Below are positions 1 through 10,079 of a stretch of DNA of 64,000 nt, piece by piece. This stretch comes from Streblospio benedicti (lineage: Eukaryota > Annelida > Polychaeta > Spionida > Spionidae), in assembly GCA_019095985.1 (NCBI GenBank), contig CM032666.1:38570572-38634571 (forward strand), given 5' to 3'. Made by a program: the position numbers and the translations under genes. Every line of letters starts with the position of its first letter. Positions within the stretch are counted from its first letter, which is position 1. The notes under the pieces were generated by a model. It searched no databases. It was not told the origin of the DNA and saw only the letters and a program-made list of their open reading frames with translations.

Positions 1-834
1 GGGTTGCTGCAGCAGCCAGCCAATAGCAGCCTGGGACATGCTAACCCCCACACTCTCGCAAATCCCTGCCAGCCGTCCGATCGTATCGAAGAGCTGTTTT
101 TCGTGTCCATCACCTCCATGCTTAGCAAGTTCATTGGAAGCAGCAGAGAAGAGCTTCGTACGCCGTCTGCCTACAGGAACATCATCGGGCTTGAGAAACT
201 TGCCAGTCAACAGACCCTGCTGAAGAGGAGAATAAGGCAAAACGTTGATGTTGTGTTTCTGACATGCCGGTAGGATGTCGAACTCTATTGCTCGCCATAG
301 CAAGTTGTATGAAAGCTGGTTGGTGAGTGGTCGACCGCCTGCCTTGATGATATCTTCTAGGTTTTGTGGCCCGTAGTTGCACACAGCCCATTCACGAATC
401 GTGCCTTTCGCCTTTTGCCTGTTCAGCTCTGCTACATTCGCTTCTAGATTTTTCTCCAAGTATGGTGCATAGTGTACCTGGTAGAGATCAATGTAGTCCG
501 TCTGCAGACGCTGCAAGCTGTTGGCTAGGGACTGCTCAATATCAGTTGGGCTGTAATCCTGACAACGAACCCCAACCTTAGTAGCAACAATAACATTCTT
601 CCTTCTGCCTTCAAGGATTTTACCCAAAGTCACCTCTGAATTCAGGTATCCCTCTGCTGTGTCAAAAAAATTGACTCCAAGTTCGATAGCTTTGTCAACA
701 ATGGCACGAGACACCTGTTCATCCTGAGCTGGCCACGTCTTGTCAGCAGACGTTTGGCCGTTGTTAAATTGCCACGTTCCCACGCAAATGGGGGAAACAC
801 GCAAGTCGCTGGTGCCCAATTGCAAATACTCCAT
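1..834 (-). CDS. Aldo/keto reductase, N-terminal 278 residues (3' end outside window)
   Basis: The frame is open for 278 codons from the ATG at 834-832 to the window edge, with no stop and no intron. It begins MEYLQLGTSDLRVSPICVGT, the usual start of NAD(P)H-dependent aldo/keto reductases. The catalytic tetrad is visible: Asp58 and Tyr63 in FFDTAEGY, Lys86 in VATKVG, His121 in YQVHY. LPYSPLQQGLLTGKF (about 199-213) is the nucleotide-binding loop after strand 7 of the TIM barrel. Family members run to about 310-340 residues, so roughly 40-60 are missing on the left. Enzymes of this class reduce aldehydes or ketones to alcohols with NADPH in the cytosol; the substrate cannot be read from the sequence. 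The closest style is the bacterial-like YajO/IolS/YccK group also found in invertebrates, not the vertebrate AKR1 group. The start is chosen because it gives the canonical N-terminus and has a purine at -3 (gaaATGG). Subfamily assignment is inference. Confidence 0.93.
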   Translation of the reverse strand, partial: MEYLQLGTSDLRVSPICVGTWQFNNGQTSADKTWPAQDEQVSRAIVDKAIELGVNFFDTAEGYLNSEVTLGKILEGRRKNVIVATKVGVRCQDYSPTDIEQSLANSLQRLQTDYIDLYQVHYAPYLEKNLEANVAELNRQKAKGTIREWAVCNYGPQNLEDIIKAGGRPLTNQLSYNLLWRAIEFDILPACQKHNINVLPYSPLQQGLLTGKFLKPDDVPVGRRRTKLFSAASNELAKHGGDGHEKQLFDTIGRLAGICESVGVSMSQAAIGWLLQQP

Positions 835-1405
835 TTCTATATTATACAAATCGGAAACTATTCACGTTACTTCGTACTGCTTATTGTAAGTACTACGCGG
901 ACAAGGTATTATTAGATATCACTTATTTACAAACAATCGTATCAAAGGTTGAAGAAACCATCAATAAATAGAATATATGATTATGCACAAAGCTGTTTTA
1001 AGTTCACTCTTTCTTAGCAATTATTTAATAGCTTTCAGATTTTCTTGGATTTATTATTGTTAATCTTGTAAATTTAAATTAGTTTCAATAACATATGTTG
1101 GTATATATTATTTTAGTGAGCAAACTTTTTCTAAAAACTAGAATTTATATTTTTAACACAACGTCCTCCAAAACTTAACCTTTTCTTTTAATAATAGGCT
1201 AACTTGATTACGATCTATCCTTTAGACCCGGCCTTATAACATGCTTATGGGATTATTGCAATGCTGCAATTCTTAGCAATGCATTACACTAAAATTAGTC
1301 GACTATTAAGAATAAATAAAACAAAACAATAATTGTCAGATTTGGTGGATGTTTTATGATCTCATACAACCATATGGTCATGTGGAGCAGTCCGTGCATG
1401 TGTGC
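835..1405. other. AT-rich upstream region of the reductase, no gene seen
   Basis: This is the 5' flank of the reductase and should hold its promoter and 5' UTR. It is AT-rich with no convincing ORF. A TATAATATA run lies too close to the start codon to be a normal TATA box. Confidence 0.5.
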
Positions 1406-1409
1406 AGAT

Positions 1410-1480
1410 ACAGTAGAAGCTCCATATTAAGGCCACCTAGGGGACTGGCCACAACTGGTCTCAATAGAAAAATAGTCCCC
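1410..1480 (+). mobile_element. M1 MITE fragment (AACCTC/GTGGTC family)
   Basis: The segment starts ACAGTAGAAGCTCC and continues with 'ttaaggccacctagggg' and 'ggtctcaatag'. The same words recur at a dozen places in the window: end TAGAACCTC, repeated GTGGTC/GACCAC and TATAGAGGT, other end GGAGGTTCTA. This copy keeps only the left end and is directly followed by an M2 element. Confidence 0.5.
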
Positions 1481-1488
1481 ATCAAACC

Positions 1489-1637
1489 CAGGTCGGTTTT
1501 TGGAAAGCGTGTGTGTGGGGGGGGGGGCTTACTTAAGGAAAAGGAGGGGCACACTTAAGGGATTTCATGAAAAGCCATATGAAAATGAAGTATATTGGTG
1601 GGGAATGCCTCCTGCCCACCCCCTGTGGATCTGCATA
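1489..1637 (+). mobile_element. M2 MITE copy (GGCAGATCC family)
   Basis: It contains the family body: tttttggaaa, a G run, 'cttaagggatttcatg', 'aaatgaagtat', another G run, then GGATCTGCATATG. The left end is degraded. It is related to the cleaner copy at 7511-7619. Confidence 0.6.
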
Positions 1638-1769
1638 TGTCCATATTATGGAAGTTCGCAGCAGGCTATTCTCATGAAAGCGTCTGACATTGAAAATCGT
1701 TCTAGCATACAAATAACCTACAAAATGTAGGTACATGTACCTATCAACAACCTATCACCACTCTATATC

Positions 1770-2215
1770 ATATCGACTGGTGGTGACACACCAGCCCTTG
1801 ATATTCGAGGTGCTTATCACACACGTGCATGTCATCACACATAGGCCTACAAAATGATAGAGCAGTGCACACCCATCCAAGTACCAAATAATATTACTAC
1901 TTTGAATACAATAGTTTTCTCGGTGCCAAAGTGTAAAAATATTTTTTTGTAAAATCTAATGTAAATAAACATGTTCAAATCGCATATTATCGCCACCTAC
2001 GGGATGTGTGTGCACACGTTATTTCATAACAAAATGTATCATAGATCGTCTAATTTTAATGAACCATAAAATTTGTGTTTATCTTACGAAGATGTTAAGT
2101 AAGTAGCTTCGTTTGACACCTCAAACTCTATTGTTGGTTCATTAAAAGCTGTGCTACGATGGTTTATGCAAAAAAAAAGTACGGGATGGGTGTGAGGTGC
2201 TCTACCCTTTCTTTT
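1770..2215 (+). repeat. R2 repeat copy
   Basis: The segment shares long stretches with 48940-49340 (+) and 34200-34625 (-), including 'aaatcgcatattatcgccac', 'ctattgttggttcatt' and 'gatgggtgtgaggtg'. The arm copies are closer to each other than to this one. No coding content is recognisable and the end structure is not clear. Confidence 0.65.
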
Positions 2216-3070
2216 GCACTGTACCTCGTGGTTGTTTCAAGTGTGCGAAAAACTGATTTGTCTGCCTTTAAGTTGAACTGACTGTGGAAATAAGAGGCCA
2301 TATTAAAGAGAGGAAAAATACACATTTGACTTTCTAATTAAAGTGTCTGATAAGCAATCACAAATATGCTTACCTAAATCTCTGCCTAAACTACATAGCT
2401 TGTACTTTTGTTTAATGCCAGCAAAGCTACTCCCACCGTGGGATTTCTTTCTCCTATTAATCATGAATTAAGCATTCAATGGTATGTCCAGAAAACCCCT
2501 TTTAATTGTTAATCTATGCTTTCTCACGTTACTGCTATCCGAATTACATCAAATAGGCTTTCGTCAAGGCTGAAACTTCACTTTGAACGAATACCAATTT
2601 GCTTGGACTATCGAATAAGTATCGATAGAAGCGGACAAGCTGTGTGGCATTTCATTTGTGATGCAGTACTACGAATAGCACGCTCTCAGTATTCAGATGT
2701 GATTTAATTGAGGCTACCAACATTTGCATTCGCTGCCCATTCAGTTCCTATCAGATTACCAACAAGATAAACACATTGAGGGCCTCATGGCAGATACTGT
2801 CACGCGTTGCGAATTCGTAAAAGCGTATGTAGAGCATCAAATACTCTAAGATTGCACTCAATACAAAAAGATGCGTGCATGTACATGCATTTTTGTTAGC
2901 AAAGGAGGTGAATCCATACACATCAAAGCCTTGTAGGATAAGGAACTTGGGAAACACTACAAAGGTGCCAACATGAACAGTATATAAAGAAAAATCTGTT
3001 TGGCTTCCATGAAGGAACTTATCCTCAAACATCAGTAGGGTTTCGGGCACGAGTTTCTGGTTGCAAGGTT
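2216..3070. other. No gene seen
   Basis: AT-rich sequence. ORFs of 60-99 codons occur but have no family signature, and the coding-like runs conflict between strands. Confidence 0.4.
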
Positions 3071-3074
3071 ACAC

Positions 3075-3248
3075 ACAATAGAACCAGAAGTTAAGATCAC
3101 CTCTTTAAAAATACCACCTCTAGAATAAGGTAATTTATAACAGTCTCCCAATTTCAAGCACAGACCGCCCCGAACCTTATTATAGCTAGACCACCAATCC
3201 ATTAAGACCACTTGAGACCCGTCCAACTGGTGGTTCTATTAGAGAGGT
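3075..3248 (-). mobile_element. M1 MITE copy
   Basis: It contains 'gaccaccaatccattaagac', 'ggtggttctattagagagg' and ends GGTTCTATTC. This is the M1 pattern of GTGGTC words and a GGTTCTA end, diverged from other copies. Confidence 0.55.
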
Positions 3249-3936
3249 TCTATTCTACCAACACGAACCTCAAAGTAATTAAACAAAGTATGTATGACAA
3301 CCATAAAAGAACTTCTCACCAAACAGTAGAGTGCGTTTCGTATTGCAAAGTTACACAAACATGCCGATGTATTACCCCTCGTCAATGGGACAACACGGCT
3401 TCTATTGTCATTGGGGATTTTGCCGTCTGCTTAGGGTAAGCCCCTCTGACAAAAAAAAAATAATGTCAACTCGTTTACATAGACGGGTTACAGGACACTG
3501 TAAGGTGTTTGGTCGGTACTAACGTGATTTATCATATCATTGAATAGCTCAGAGTGAATTTTCCGAGATCTTGCATATATGTCATGATGACCATATCCGT
3601 CTAAAAGCAAGTGGTCAGATTATGACTTAAGATCAAGGAGTCAATTTTTGATGAGGAGGACCTATATTTAACTCAAACTCGGAAATAAGGTTGATTTGAG
3701 TCTTCATGCCTTTTTTTTCCATTTTTTTTAGCTTTCTAGCGTATATAGGAAACAGCTGCAAATTCTGTACAATTGAAACTTAAACTACTGAGTAGACATG
3801 ATATCAGATGTGTAACAGGTGTAATATAATACTGTATTTTACTAAATCAAATATAATACCAAACACTTCAAATGTATAAACGGATGGCAATGCAAGATAT
3901 ATGTATCCAACATGTATACATGTTTCTAACTTCAGC
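3249..3936. other. No gene seen
   Basis: AT-rich, with a poly-T stretch near 3710-3730. Short ORFs at 3212-3522 overlap each other in two frames and the first begins inside M1; they look like chance ORFs. Confidence 0.4.
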
Positions 3937-4108
3937 AAAACCTCTATATTAGGACCACATTAGGGACCACTGTGTGGTGGTCTCATTAGAGGGGTGGTCT
4001 CATTACAGAGGGTCATTTTGGTAGTTTTATAACGGTTTGGGATCGTGAAAAGTGGTCTCCATTATAGAGGTGGTCTCAATAGAGTTGGTCTTAATTGGAG
4101 GTTCTACT
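3937..4108 (+). mobile_element. M1 MITE copy, nearly full length
   Basis: It starts AAAACCTCTATATTAGGACC and ends TTGGAGGTTCTACTA, so AACCTC and GAGGTT stand as inverted ends. Inside are five GTGGTC or GGTCTC words arranged as short inverted and direct repeats. Length is about 170 bp. It is one of the best copies for defining the family. Confidence 0.7.
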
Positions 4109-4424
4109 ATTGGACACCTAGCTGATCGAATTGGCACATTCAAATCAAACATGAACTTTGCTCAGGTTCCTACAATGACACCTATGGTGGTTCGCTTGAC
4201 ACATCTCAGTGGAGAAAATCCACATTTGTTTAAGGTCCGCTGGTGGTAATAAGTTGAGGCATAAGTTGAGCATATCAAAACAGCAATGGATCATTACAAT
4301 AGACATATCAACACTGTGCACATGGGTTGACTTTGTATGTATGTGGGATGGGTAGGGTGAGGAGGTGATCTCTTTATGGTGGTTTAGGACAGCAAGACAT
4401 ACCTACGCCTCTAATTGGAGAGAG

Positions 4425-4766
4425 GTCAGAATCCCCATAGAAGAGGCCATCACTGTGATTAGCAGGAGACTACAAGAAGATGAGACTCTGAAAGATAGAT
4501 GCGAGTTAGATGTGGAGCAGATGATAACCATCTTAAGATTTGGTCTTGAAACAACGTACTTTGGTTATAATGAGGTCTTCTACAGACAAATCCGAGGTGC
4601 TCCTATGGGCTCCCCTGTGTCCTCTGCGGTCGCGGACCTGATGGAGGATTTCGAACAAAAAGTGCTCCAGAACCCTCCCGCCACTCCTTCGGTATGGTTC
4701 AGATACGTGGACGACACATTCACGATCCTTCCACAGAACAGGATAGATGAATTTACAACAGTATAA
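4425..4766 (+). mobile_element. Penelope-like element reverse transcriptase fragment
   Basis: The frame reads IPIEEAITVISRRLQEDETL, then GLETTYFGYNEVFYRQIRGA with PMGSPVSSAVADL, then WFRYVDDTFTILPQNRIDEF. The QIRGAPMGSP motif, the YVDD catalytic box and the VPIEEA-like start match the palm of Penelope-like reverse transcriptases; these retroelements usually also carry a GIY-YIG endonuclease. Only about 113 residues remain, from just after motif A to just after motif C. The upstream aspartate motif, the thumb and the endonuclease are absent. The ORF continues upstream to an ATG at 4365, but those residues do not look like the family. It is dead and truncated at both ends. No terminal repeats or target duplication could be recognised. 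Confidence 0.88.
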
Positions 4767-5043
4767 CTAACCGGTATTAGATTTTTCTAAACTGAAAAGT
4801 ATAATACAATGTAGTCCAAGTAATACTCATGTAATTCATTCAATCAATTAAAGGTTGACATTTCATAGTATTAGGGTATATATGTAAATGGAAAGCAATT
4901 CTCACAAATTGACGTAAAACATCACTATTGACATTTTAGCCAACTAAGTGGCTCGATTTGGATGCTGAATGGCAGACATTTGGAACAAGAGACCTAAAGG
5001 TCACACATAGTTTGGTTATGTAATATTTGGTGTCATTTCAGCA

Positions 5044-5385
5044 GCTGAAGCAAAGTCTTGTGTTTGTTTCGTTTCAATGATGTACGTGCCTATGCGTGTA
5101 TGTCTCCGCACAAGCGAGTGTTAAGCAATAAACCGATTTTGTTTAGCCTTTACACAACTATGTGGTATGATGCGATACCAAAGTGATTCGATTTTGGGCA
5201 ATTTTCCAATTAAAATGTACTTTCCACAGGTCCAATTTTTGATCCATTTTTAACATTTTTTGCAATAGCTTTGCTAATGCTTGTAAGAAAACATTCAAAC
5301 GTGGTACAATGCTTACATGCTTATAATTACTGAACATCACAATATCTAATTTTGACATTTTGCCAATTAAAGTTTACCCTCCAGT
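5044..5385 (+). repeat. Dispersed repeat R4, copy 1
   Basis: The words 'agtcttgtgtttg', 'gtgcctatgcgtgtatgtctcc', 'ttacacaactatg' and 'gtgattcgattttgggca' also occur in order at 45225-45475 and partly at 38215-38385 (reverse). A second weaker copy of the 'ttttgccaattaaagt' part follows at about 5340. No coding content is seen. Confidence 0.6.
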
Positions 5386-5389
5386 GAGC

Positions 5390-6830
5390 CATTTTAATTT
5401 CTTTCTATTTTATTTTTCGAACTATAGTTTCAATACTGTTTGCAACATGATCATCAAACTGGCATAATGCTTATATTAGATTAAAAGTGCTCAGAGAGCA
5501 CAGCGCATTCAGACTAATGTTGACACATACATTTCTTTTCTAATCGTAGTTCCTGTCTAAAACCAGCAGGTGGCTGCAAACAATTGCATTCTGGGAAAGA
5601 AATAGACAAACAGTATCAGTCTTTATCATTTCTTTCTGACAAGCCATAGTATCACAGAGCTTTGGTTGCTTGAGACTGCACCACGTGCGGGTAAAAATTG
5701 TAGTAACTATTTTGAGACACCGCTACGATCGTACATGAATATTTCATTGAGACAGCGATTAGGAAACTGATGTTTGGACAATACACAATTACTTTAGTCA
5801 CGTTTAGTCTTGCAGTGAAGTTCCTCTCTGATGAAGACTATGTCAAATCTCATGAAATAGTTATTTGCAGGAGTGTTAATACGTCCTCAGATAGATTGAA
5901 CCGATAATTTTGTTTTTTGATACACTTGACATGTTGCTCATAGTAACTTATGATTTTACAATTATTGCGGTAGTATGCATGTTGATAAAATACCCAAAAA
6001 AGAGTGGACTGCTATATTGAGTCATTTCCATATCTCCCCTGGATAATAGAGCCCTGTCTGATTTCGCAGCCTCTATCACCCGTGCAACAAAAGCTAAAAT
6101 AGCTGGCCAGAAATATTTATTATGGCTGATAAGATGGGAATGTTTACTAACACTATTTTGGGGTACATTTCATGAAACCAGTTTGGAGAAATGATTAACA
6201 TGTCATGAAGAAATAGAGCTCTGCACATATATAAAAATATATATATATTCAAATGGCTCAACAACTACTATTCATGTGGCATAAAAGGTAGATATAAAAA
6301 CATTGCATGAACTTCCTCTGTGCATGTCTCTAAATAGGGAACAAAATCATGTCTCAAATGTTTACAAACATCTGTTTCACGAATAAAATCCATGTATGCA
6401 TTCAAATTACTGTTGAAAATCATATGAAATTCATCCCTCTTTGGTCTCTTTTTAAAGCTTTAATTCATATCTGGAATCTATTACGTCTGTCATTAGTCGG
6501 GAAATACACCTGATATTGTCGCTTCTCAGAAATCCTCAGGTAACAAAGAATGACGTCATAGAACGCAGAATGACTTGACCTCATGAGTGGCATGGAATTC
6601 GAACCCGAACAGAATATTACCATAATGCACATAATGGACACATTATAGTTATAGCAACACAAATAATGTATACATGGAACATGTGCCTCACTTACTACCC
6701 TTTCAGCAGGAATATATGACCAGTCATGGTGATTTATTCCTTTCGGGTATATTACTCGTGTTTCTATAAACTAGGACTAAGAATAAATATTCAATTATTA
6801 GTCCTAGCTATAAACGACTACGACTGTTTC
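5390..6830. other. No gene seen; one small palindrome
   Basis: AT-rich. An inverted repeat CTAGGACTAA / TTAGTCCTAG lies at about 6771-6811. No ORF longer than about 65 codons occurs. Confidence 0.4.
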
Positions 6831-6831
6831 A

Positions 6832-7330
6832 CCATTAAATCAATATTTTATTAACTAATTGAGAAAGCACACACTGTTCCTATTACACGTGTATTTGGCA
6901 TTAGAATGTTAAAACTTAATTTTGTCAAAATTATCGAATTAATTGTATTAAAATTTGTATCCATAACGGCCTCGAAGATGGTCAGCGAAGAGATTTTCTA
7001 GCTACGCACTGCCATCCAACCAAAGGTTAGGTCGTCACATCCTTTTGTTGTGTACTTACCATTACTGTTAAAAGCAATAGAGCTTTTAACAGATTGAAAC
7101 ACTGATCTGTGGAGTCCCTACTTCACTGTGCATATGCAGAGGCAGATCCAGGTTTGGGGGAAAGGGGTCTGTGTGAGAAACTACTACACCAATACAAGAC
7201 AGTGATAAAATAAAATGATCAAAACATATACTAGCCCCATAATAAAAGCCACTCACTCGAGCTCACATTTCATTTCTTGTTTCATTTAGTCTGTCAGCAA
7301 TACAATACAAGTCAAAATTATGTGTTGGTA
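6832..7330 (+). repeat. R1 repeat copy
   Basis: R1 is the most frequent long repeat here. Diagnostic words in order are 'ccattaaatcaatat', 'attgtattaaaatttg', 'ccataacggcctcgaag', 'gcactgccatccaacc', 'aaaggttaggtcgtcac', 'caggcagatccagg' (here one base different), 'gaaactactacaccaa', 'actcactcgagctcac', and 'tttagtctgtcagcaa'. Other copies are at 21457-22105, 34870-35300, 39376-42110, 48330-48710 and 50615-52190. It has no coding capacity; it is probably a non-autonomous element whose ends I could not fix. Confidence 0.75.
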
Positions 7331-7510
7331 CTACGATCGTCCATAATTATTTCCAGTAGCAAAACAAGTATAAAGTGGTAGTACTACAGTAAACTTACAC
7401 TATATGAAGGCTACATCTTTCTTATTCTAATATGGAAACTTCGCTAATACTGACACCTCACCAATAGGAACAGCTCTCCCTTTCACAATAGTGTGATAAA
7501 TATGTATACA

Positions 7511-7619
7511 TCATAGGCAGATCCAGGTTTTTGGAAAGGGGGGAGGGCGCACTTAAGGATTTCATCAAAAACCCTACGAAAATGAAGTATTTTTGGGAGG
7601 GGGGGGGATCTGCCTATGT
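7511..7619 (+). mobile_element. M2 MITE, intact copy with 13-bp perfect inverted ends
   Basis: The ends are CATAGGCAGATCC and GGATCTGCCTATG, a perfect 13-bp inverted pair about 109 bp apart. The body is 'tttttggaaagggggg', 'cacttaaggatttcat', 'ccctacgaaaatgaag' and a G run. The G runs near both ends face each other. This is the shortest and cleanest copy of the family. Confidence 0.8.
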
Positions 7620-8425
7620 ACATATTGTGTAGAAATTATAGCACTCGGCAGTATGTCATCATGATTTTCAATTTCCTGTGTATGTTCACAAATCGGGGGT
7701 TGTCATTTGATATACAAGTACATGTACAGATACCAAATGAGTAAATGTTTAGTAATTACAATTCCAGGTTACCCGGTGTGCCGACATTAATATTCGTATT
7801 TGAGTTTGCATTTGTAGGCGTGTGGTGTGTGTTTATTAGGTACATGTTCTGTCAAACATTTTAATGTAGTATAGAACGGACTAATTAGGGGGCTTTTGTG
7901 TGCTAGAGACAAAATTAATGTAATGATCTGTAATGACCTGCAAGATATTGTGGATATAAAAGTAAGTGTGGTTGTATAAAGCGAAAACATACCTGTTGAA
8001 CTGCATACGTTGCTTCACTGCTGCCCAAGTATATAAAGAATGTATGGAGACTTATATTTACTATTGAATAAAAAAGTACTATGTACTACAAAAATAGAAT
8101 ATGAAATAGAAGGGGGAATTATACACAGTGAAAATTGTGCGAAAAATGCATCAAATAAAATAGCTTGCAACAAAAATCATACCATTACATTGGTGAGAAA
8201 AAAAGCATGTTTAATGTTTTGCAATTGTTGATACCAGATATTCGTCATAAAATAATCAAAGACTCTTACCATTTTTAAAACCCAATTGAAACACCATTTG
8301 TTTAAGAAGGCTTACAAGCGCACATCAATATGTATTGGAATTTGGGATATAACAATTATTGCTGTATTGTATCGTATTTTAGCAGTTAGCAGTGGCAATT
8401 AATTTCTTTTAATGAACTGTTAAAA
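7620..8425. other. No gene seen
   Basis: AT-rich. The ORFs present are 60-70 codons, rich in K, N and I, as expected from chance in AT-rich DNA. Confidence 0.4.
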
Positions 8426-8429
8426 CAGG

Positions 8430-8584
8430 ATAACCTTCAAATAAGACCACCCCTATAAAGAGACAGCATCTGTTATAAGACCATCTGTTGTGGTCCCCGA
8501 CGCTAATCAAGCCTCTAATCACCTCTCAACTGAGACTAGTTCAGTTCAGTCCCAAACGAAGTTTTGATAGAGGTTCAACTGTAA
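8430..8584. mobile_element. M1 MITE copy
   Basis: It starts ATAACCTTCAAATAAGACCAC and ends TAGAGGTTCAACTGTA, with 'ataagaccatctg' and 'ggtccccgacgc' inside. It is diverged but keeps both AACCT/AGGTT ends. Confidence 0.6.
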
Positions 8585-8615
8585 TTGAAGCTATCATTTC
8601 AATCAACAATTACAG

Positions 8616-8849
8616 TATCAACAAGTATCACTAATTTTGTGCTAGATCCATTTAAACTTACAATAATTGTCTTAATATTTTCGGACATTTTCAATGTCCA
8701 TCGTCTGAGACTTTTCTGTCACCAGGTGGCAGCACGTGACAGAAGTTGAAGTCAGTCAGTGTAAAATATTAATATATAAGACAATAATATATAAGACAAT
8801 TATTGTAAGTTAAATGGATTTAGCACAAAATTAGTGATACTTATTGATA
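8616..8849. mobile_element. 234-bp MITE with ~58-bp terminal inverted repeats
   Basis: The left end TATCAACAAGTATCACTAAT at 8616 is mirrored by ATTAGTGATACTTATTGATA ending at 8849. The match runs about 58-60 bp with few differences, through the TTGTGCTA and ATCCATTTAA words to TTACAATAATTGTCTTA. The interior holds two further small inverted repeats: GGACATT-ttc-AATGTCC (8684-8700) and CTGTCAC / GTGACAG (8716-8742). It has no coding capacity. The high similarity of the two ends suggests a fairly young insertion. A TA or longer target duplication could not be settled. Confidence 0.8.
8718..8733 (+). promoter_or_regulatory. CTCF-like motif inside the MITE
   Basis: GTCACCAGGTGGCAGC matches the 16-position CTCF core NCCASYAGRKGGCRSY at all but one position. 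It lies in the loop of the CTGTCAC/GTGACAG inverted repeat and overlaps a CAGGTG E-box; CACGTG follows at once. The motif is seen directly; binding is inference. Confidence 0.35.
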
Positions 8850-10030
8850 TAAAAAAGAAATCCAGTGAATCTCTTTACAAAACAATTACAGTCATTTGAT
8901 TTTATTAAAGTGAGAGCTTTTCGACGTTGAAGTGAAATGGCCCTTTCCTTCTTTTCTGTTTTCAACAGTTAAACTGAAAATAGATATATACATGTATAGG
9001 TTTGTCGTTTTTTTGTAATTAATTTTGATTTCTTTAGGGGTGATTTTTGTAATTATGCATACCCGTACGTACAAGAAATTGAATTAAATTGCCACGCTCC
9101 GTGTCTATAAGAGCCTACAGGATGGAATGAAACACGTTAAAAGAAACATTTGTCAAAGGTTGAGTACACTTAGTATATGGAGCAACAAAAACTCACATGT
9201 AACTATGTTCTGCATAAGTCCCTATACATCTCAGACGTTTCCCACGACTATACGCTGTAATATCAAAAGACAGGGAACTTAGATGTGCATTTAGGTCATA
9301 GAATAGGCACTAGATAATTCATGAAGTTGAGGTGGATATCAAAATTTAAGAACCGGTGACACTGCCTGACCTAGATGTTGAACATGGTGTGGTGCTTGTG
9401 TACATTCATTATGCTATACATTTACATATACACACACATTTTCGGTCAATGCTAGTGGATAGGTATATATACAACCTGAGAATTTGGACCTATTATAAGT
9501 CACTGTCAGGCTTACACGTTAGTGTGTGATTTGAACGTAACGTCAGAGACTTCAAGTTTGTCATTTTGAATGCCTCGGCGCAGAGGAAAATACATAGATA
9601 AGATCCGGTAACATACAAGATATGCATCAACATATCCAACAGTATATCAAAATATCAACCTGTATATGAAATATAGGCCAAAAGTATCTACGTCTCACAC
9701 CCAGTCTGGGGTTAGTGTCTAATATAGCAAACCACGACAGACAATAGAAAAACATAACAGCCATGCAGGAAGCTGTGGGAGTGACTTGCCTCTGGATGTA
9801 GACAAAAGCAACAAACTCATATCCGGTGACAAGTGTATGAATCATCATCATATGAAAACTTAAAACTAACATACCTGGAGTTAATAAAGAGAAAAAGGTG
9901 AAGGTGTTTCAGGAAATAATAATATACTTACCGAACCGTCTAACATAAGTTTATCAAACCTATCATCAATAAAAAAATATTGCAGTTTTGAATTTAGGGT
10001 AATGCTCTTATTTTTGTCACTAAGCCGGAA
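8850..10030. other. No gene seen
   Basis: AT-rich, with no ORF above about 80 codons and no recognised repeat. Confidence 0.4.
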
Positions 10031-10077
10031 GTAACAAACGCCCTATGTGTTTCTTTTGATACACAAAGAAGCAACTA
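10031..10077 (+). repeat. Short dispersed repeat, copy 1 of 2
   Basis: The words 'ttcttttgatacacaaagaa' and 'gcaacta' recur nearly unchanged at 14954-15001. About 43 of 48 positions agree. It is probably the end of a longer dispersed element not otherwise visible. Confidence 0.6.
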
Positions 10078-10079
10078 AC

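Noticed and set aside
4-391. ORFs of 61-89 codons on both strands over the left edge
   Set aside because: They are shadows of the aldo/keto reductase, whose long minus-strand frame has the family motifs and catalytic residues.
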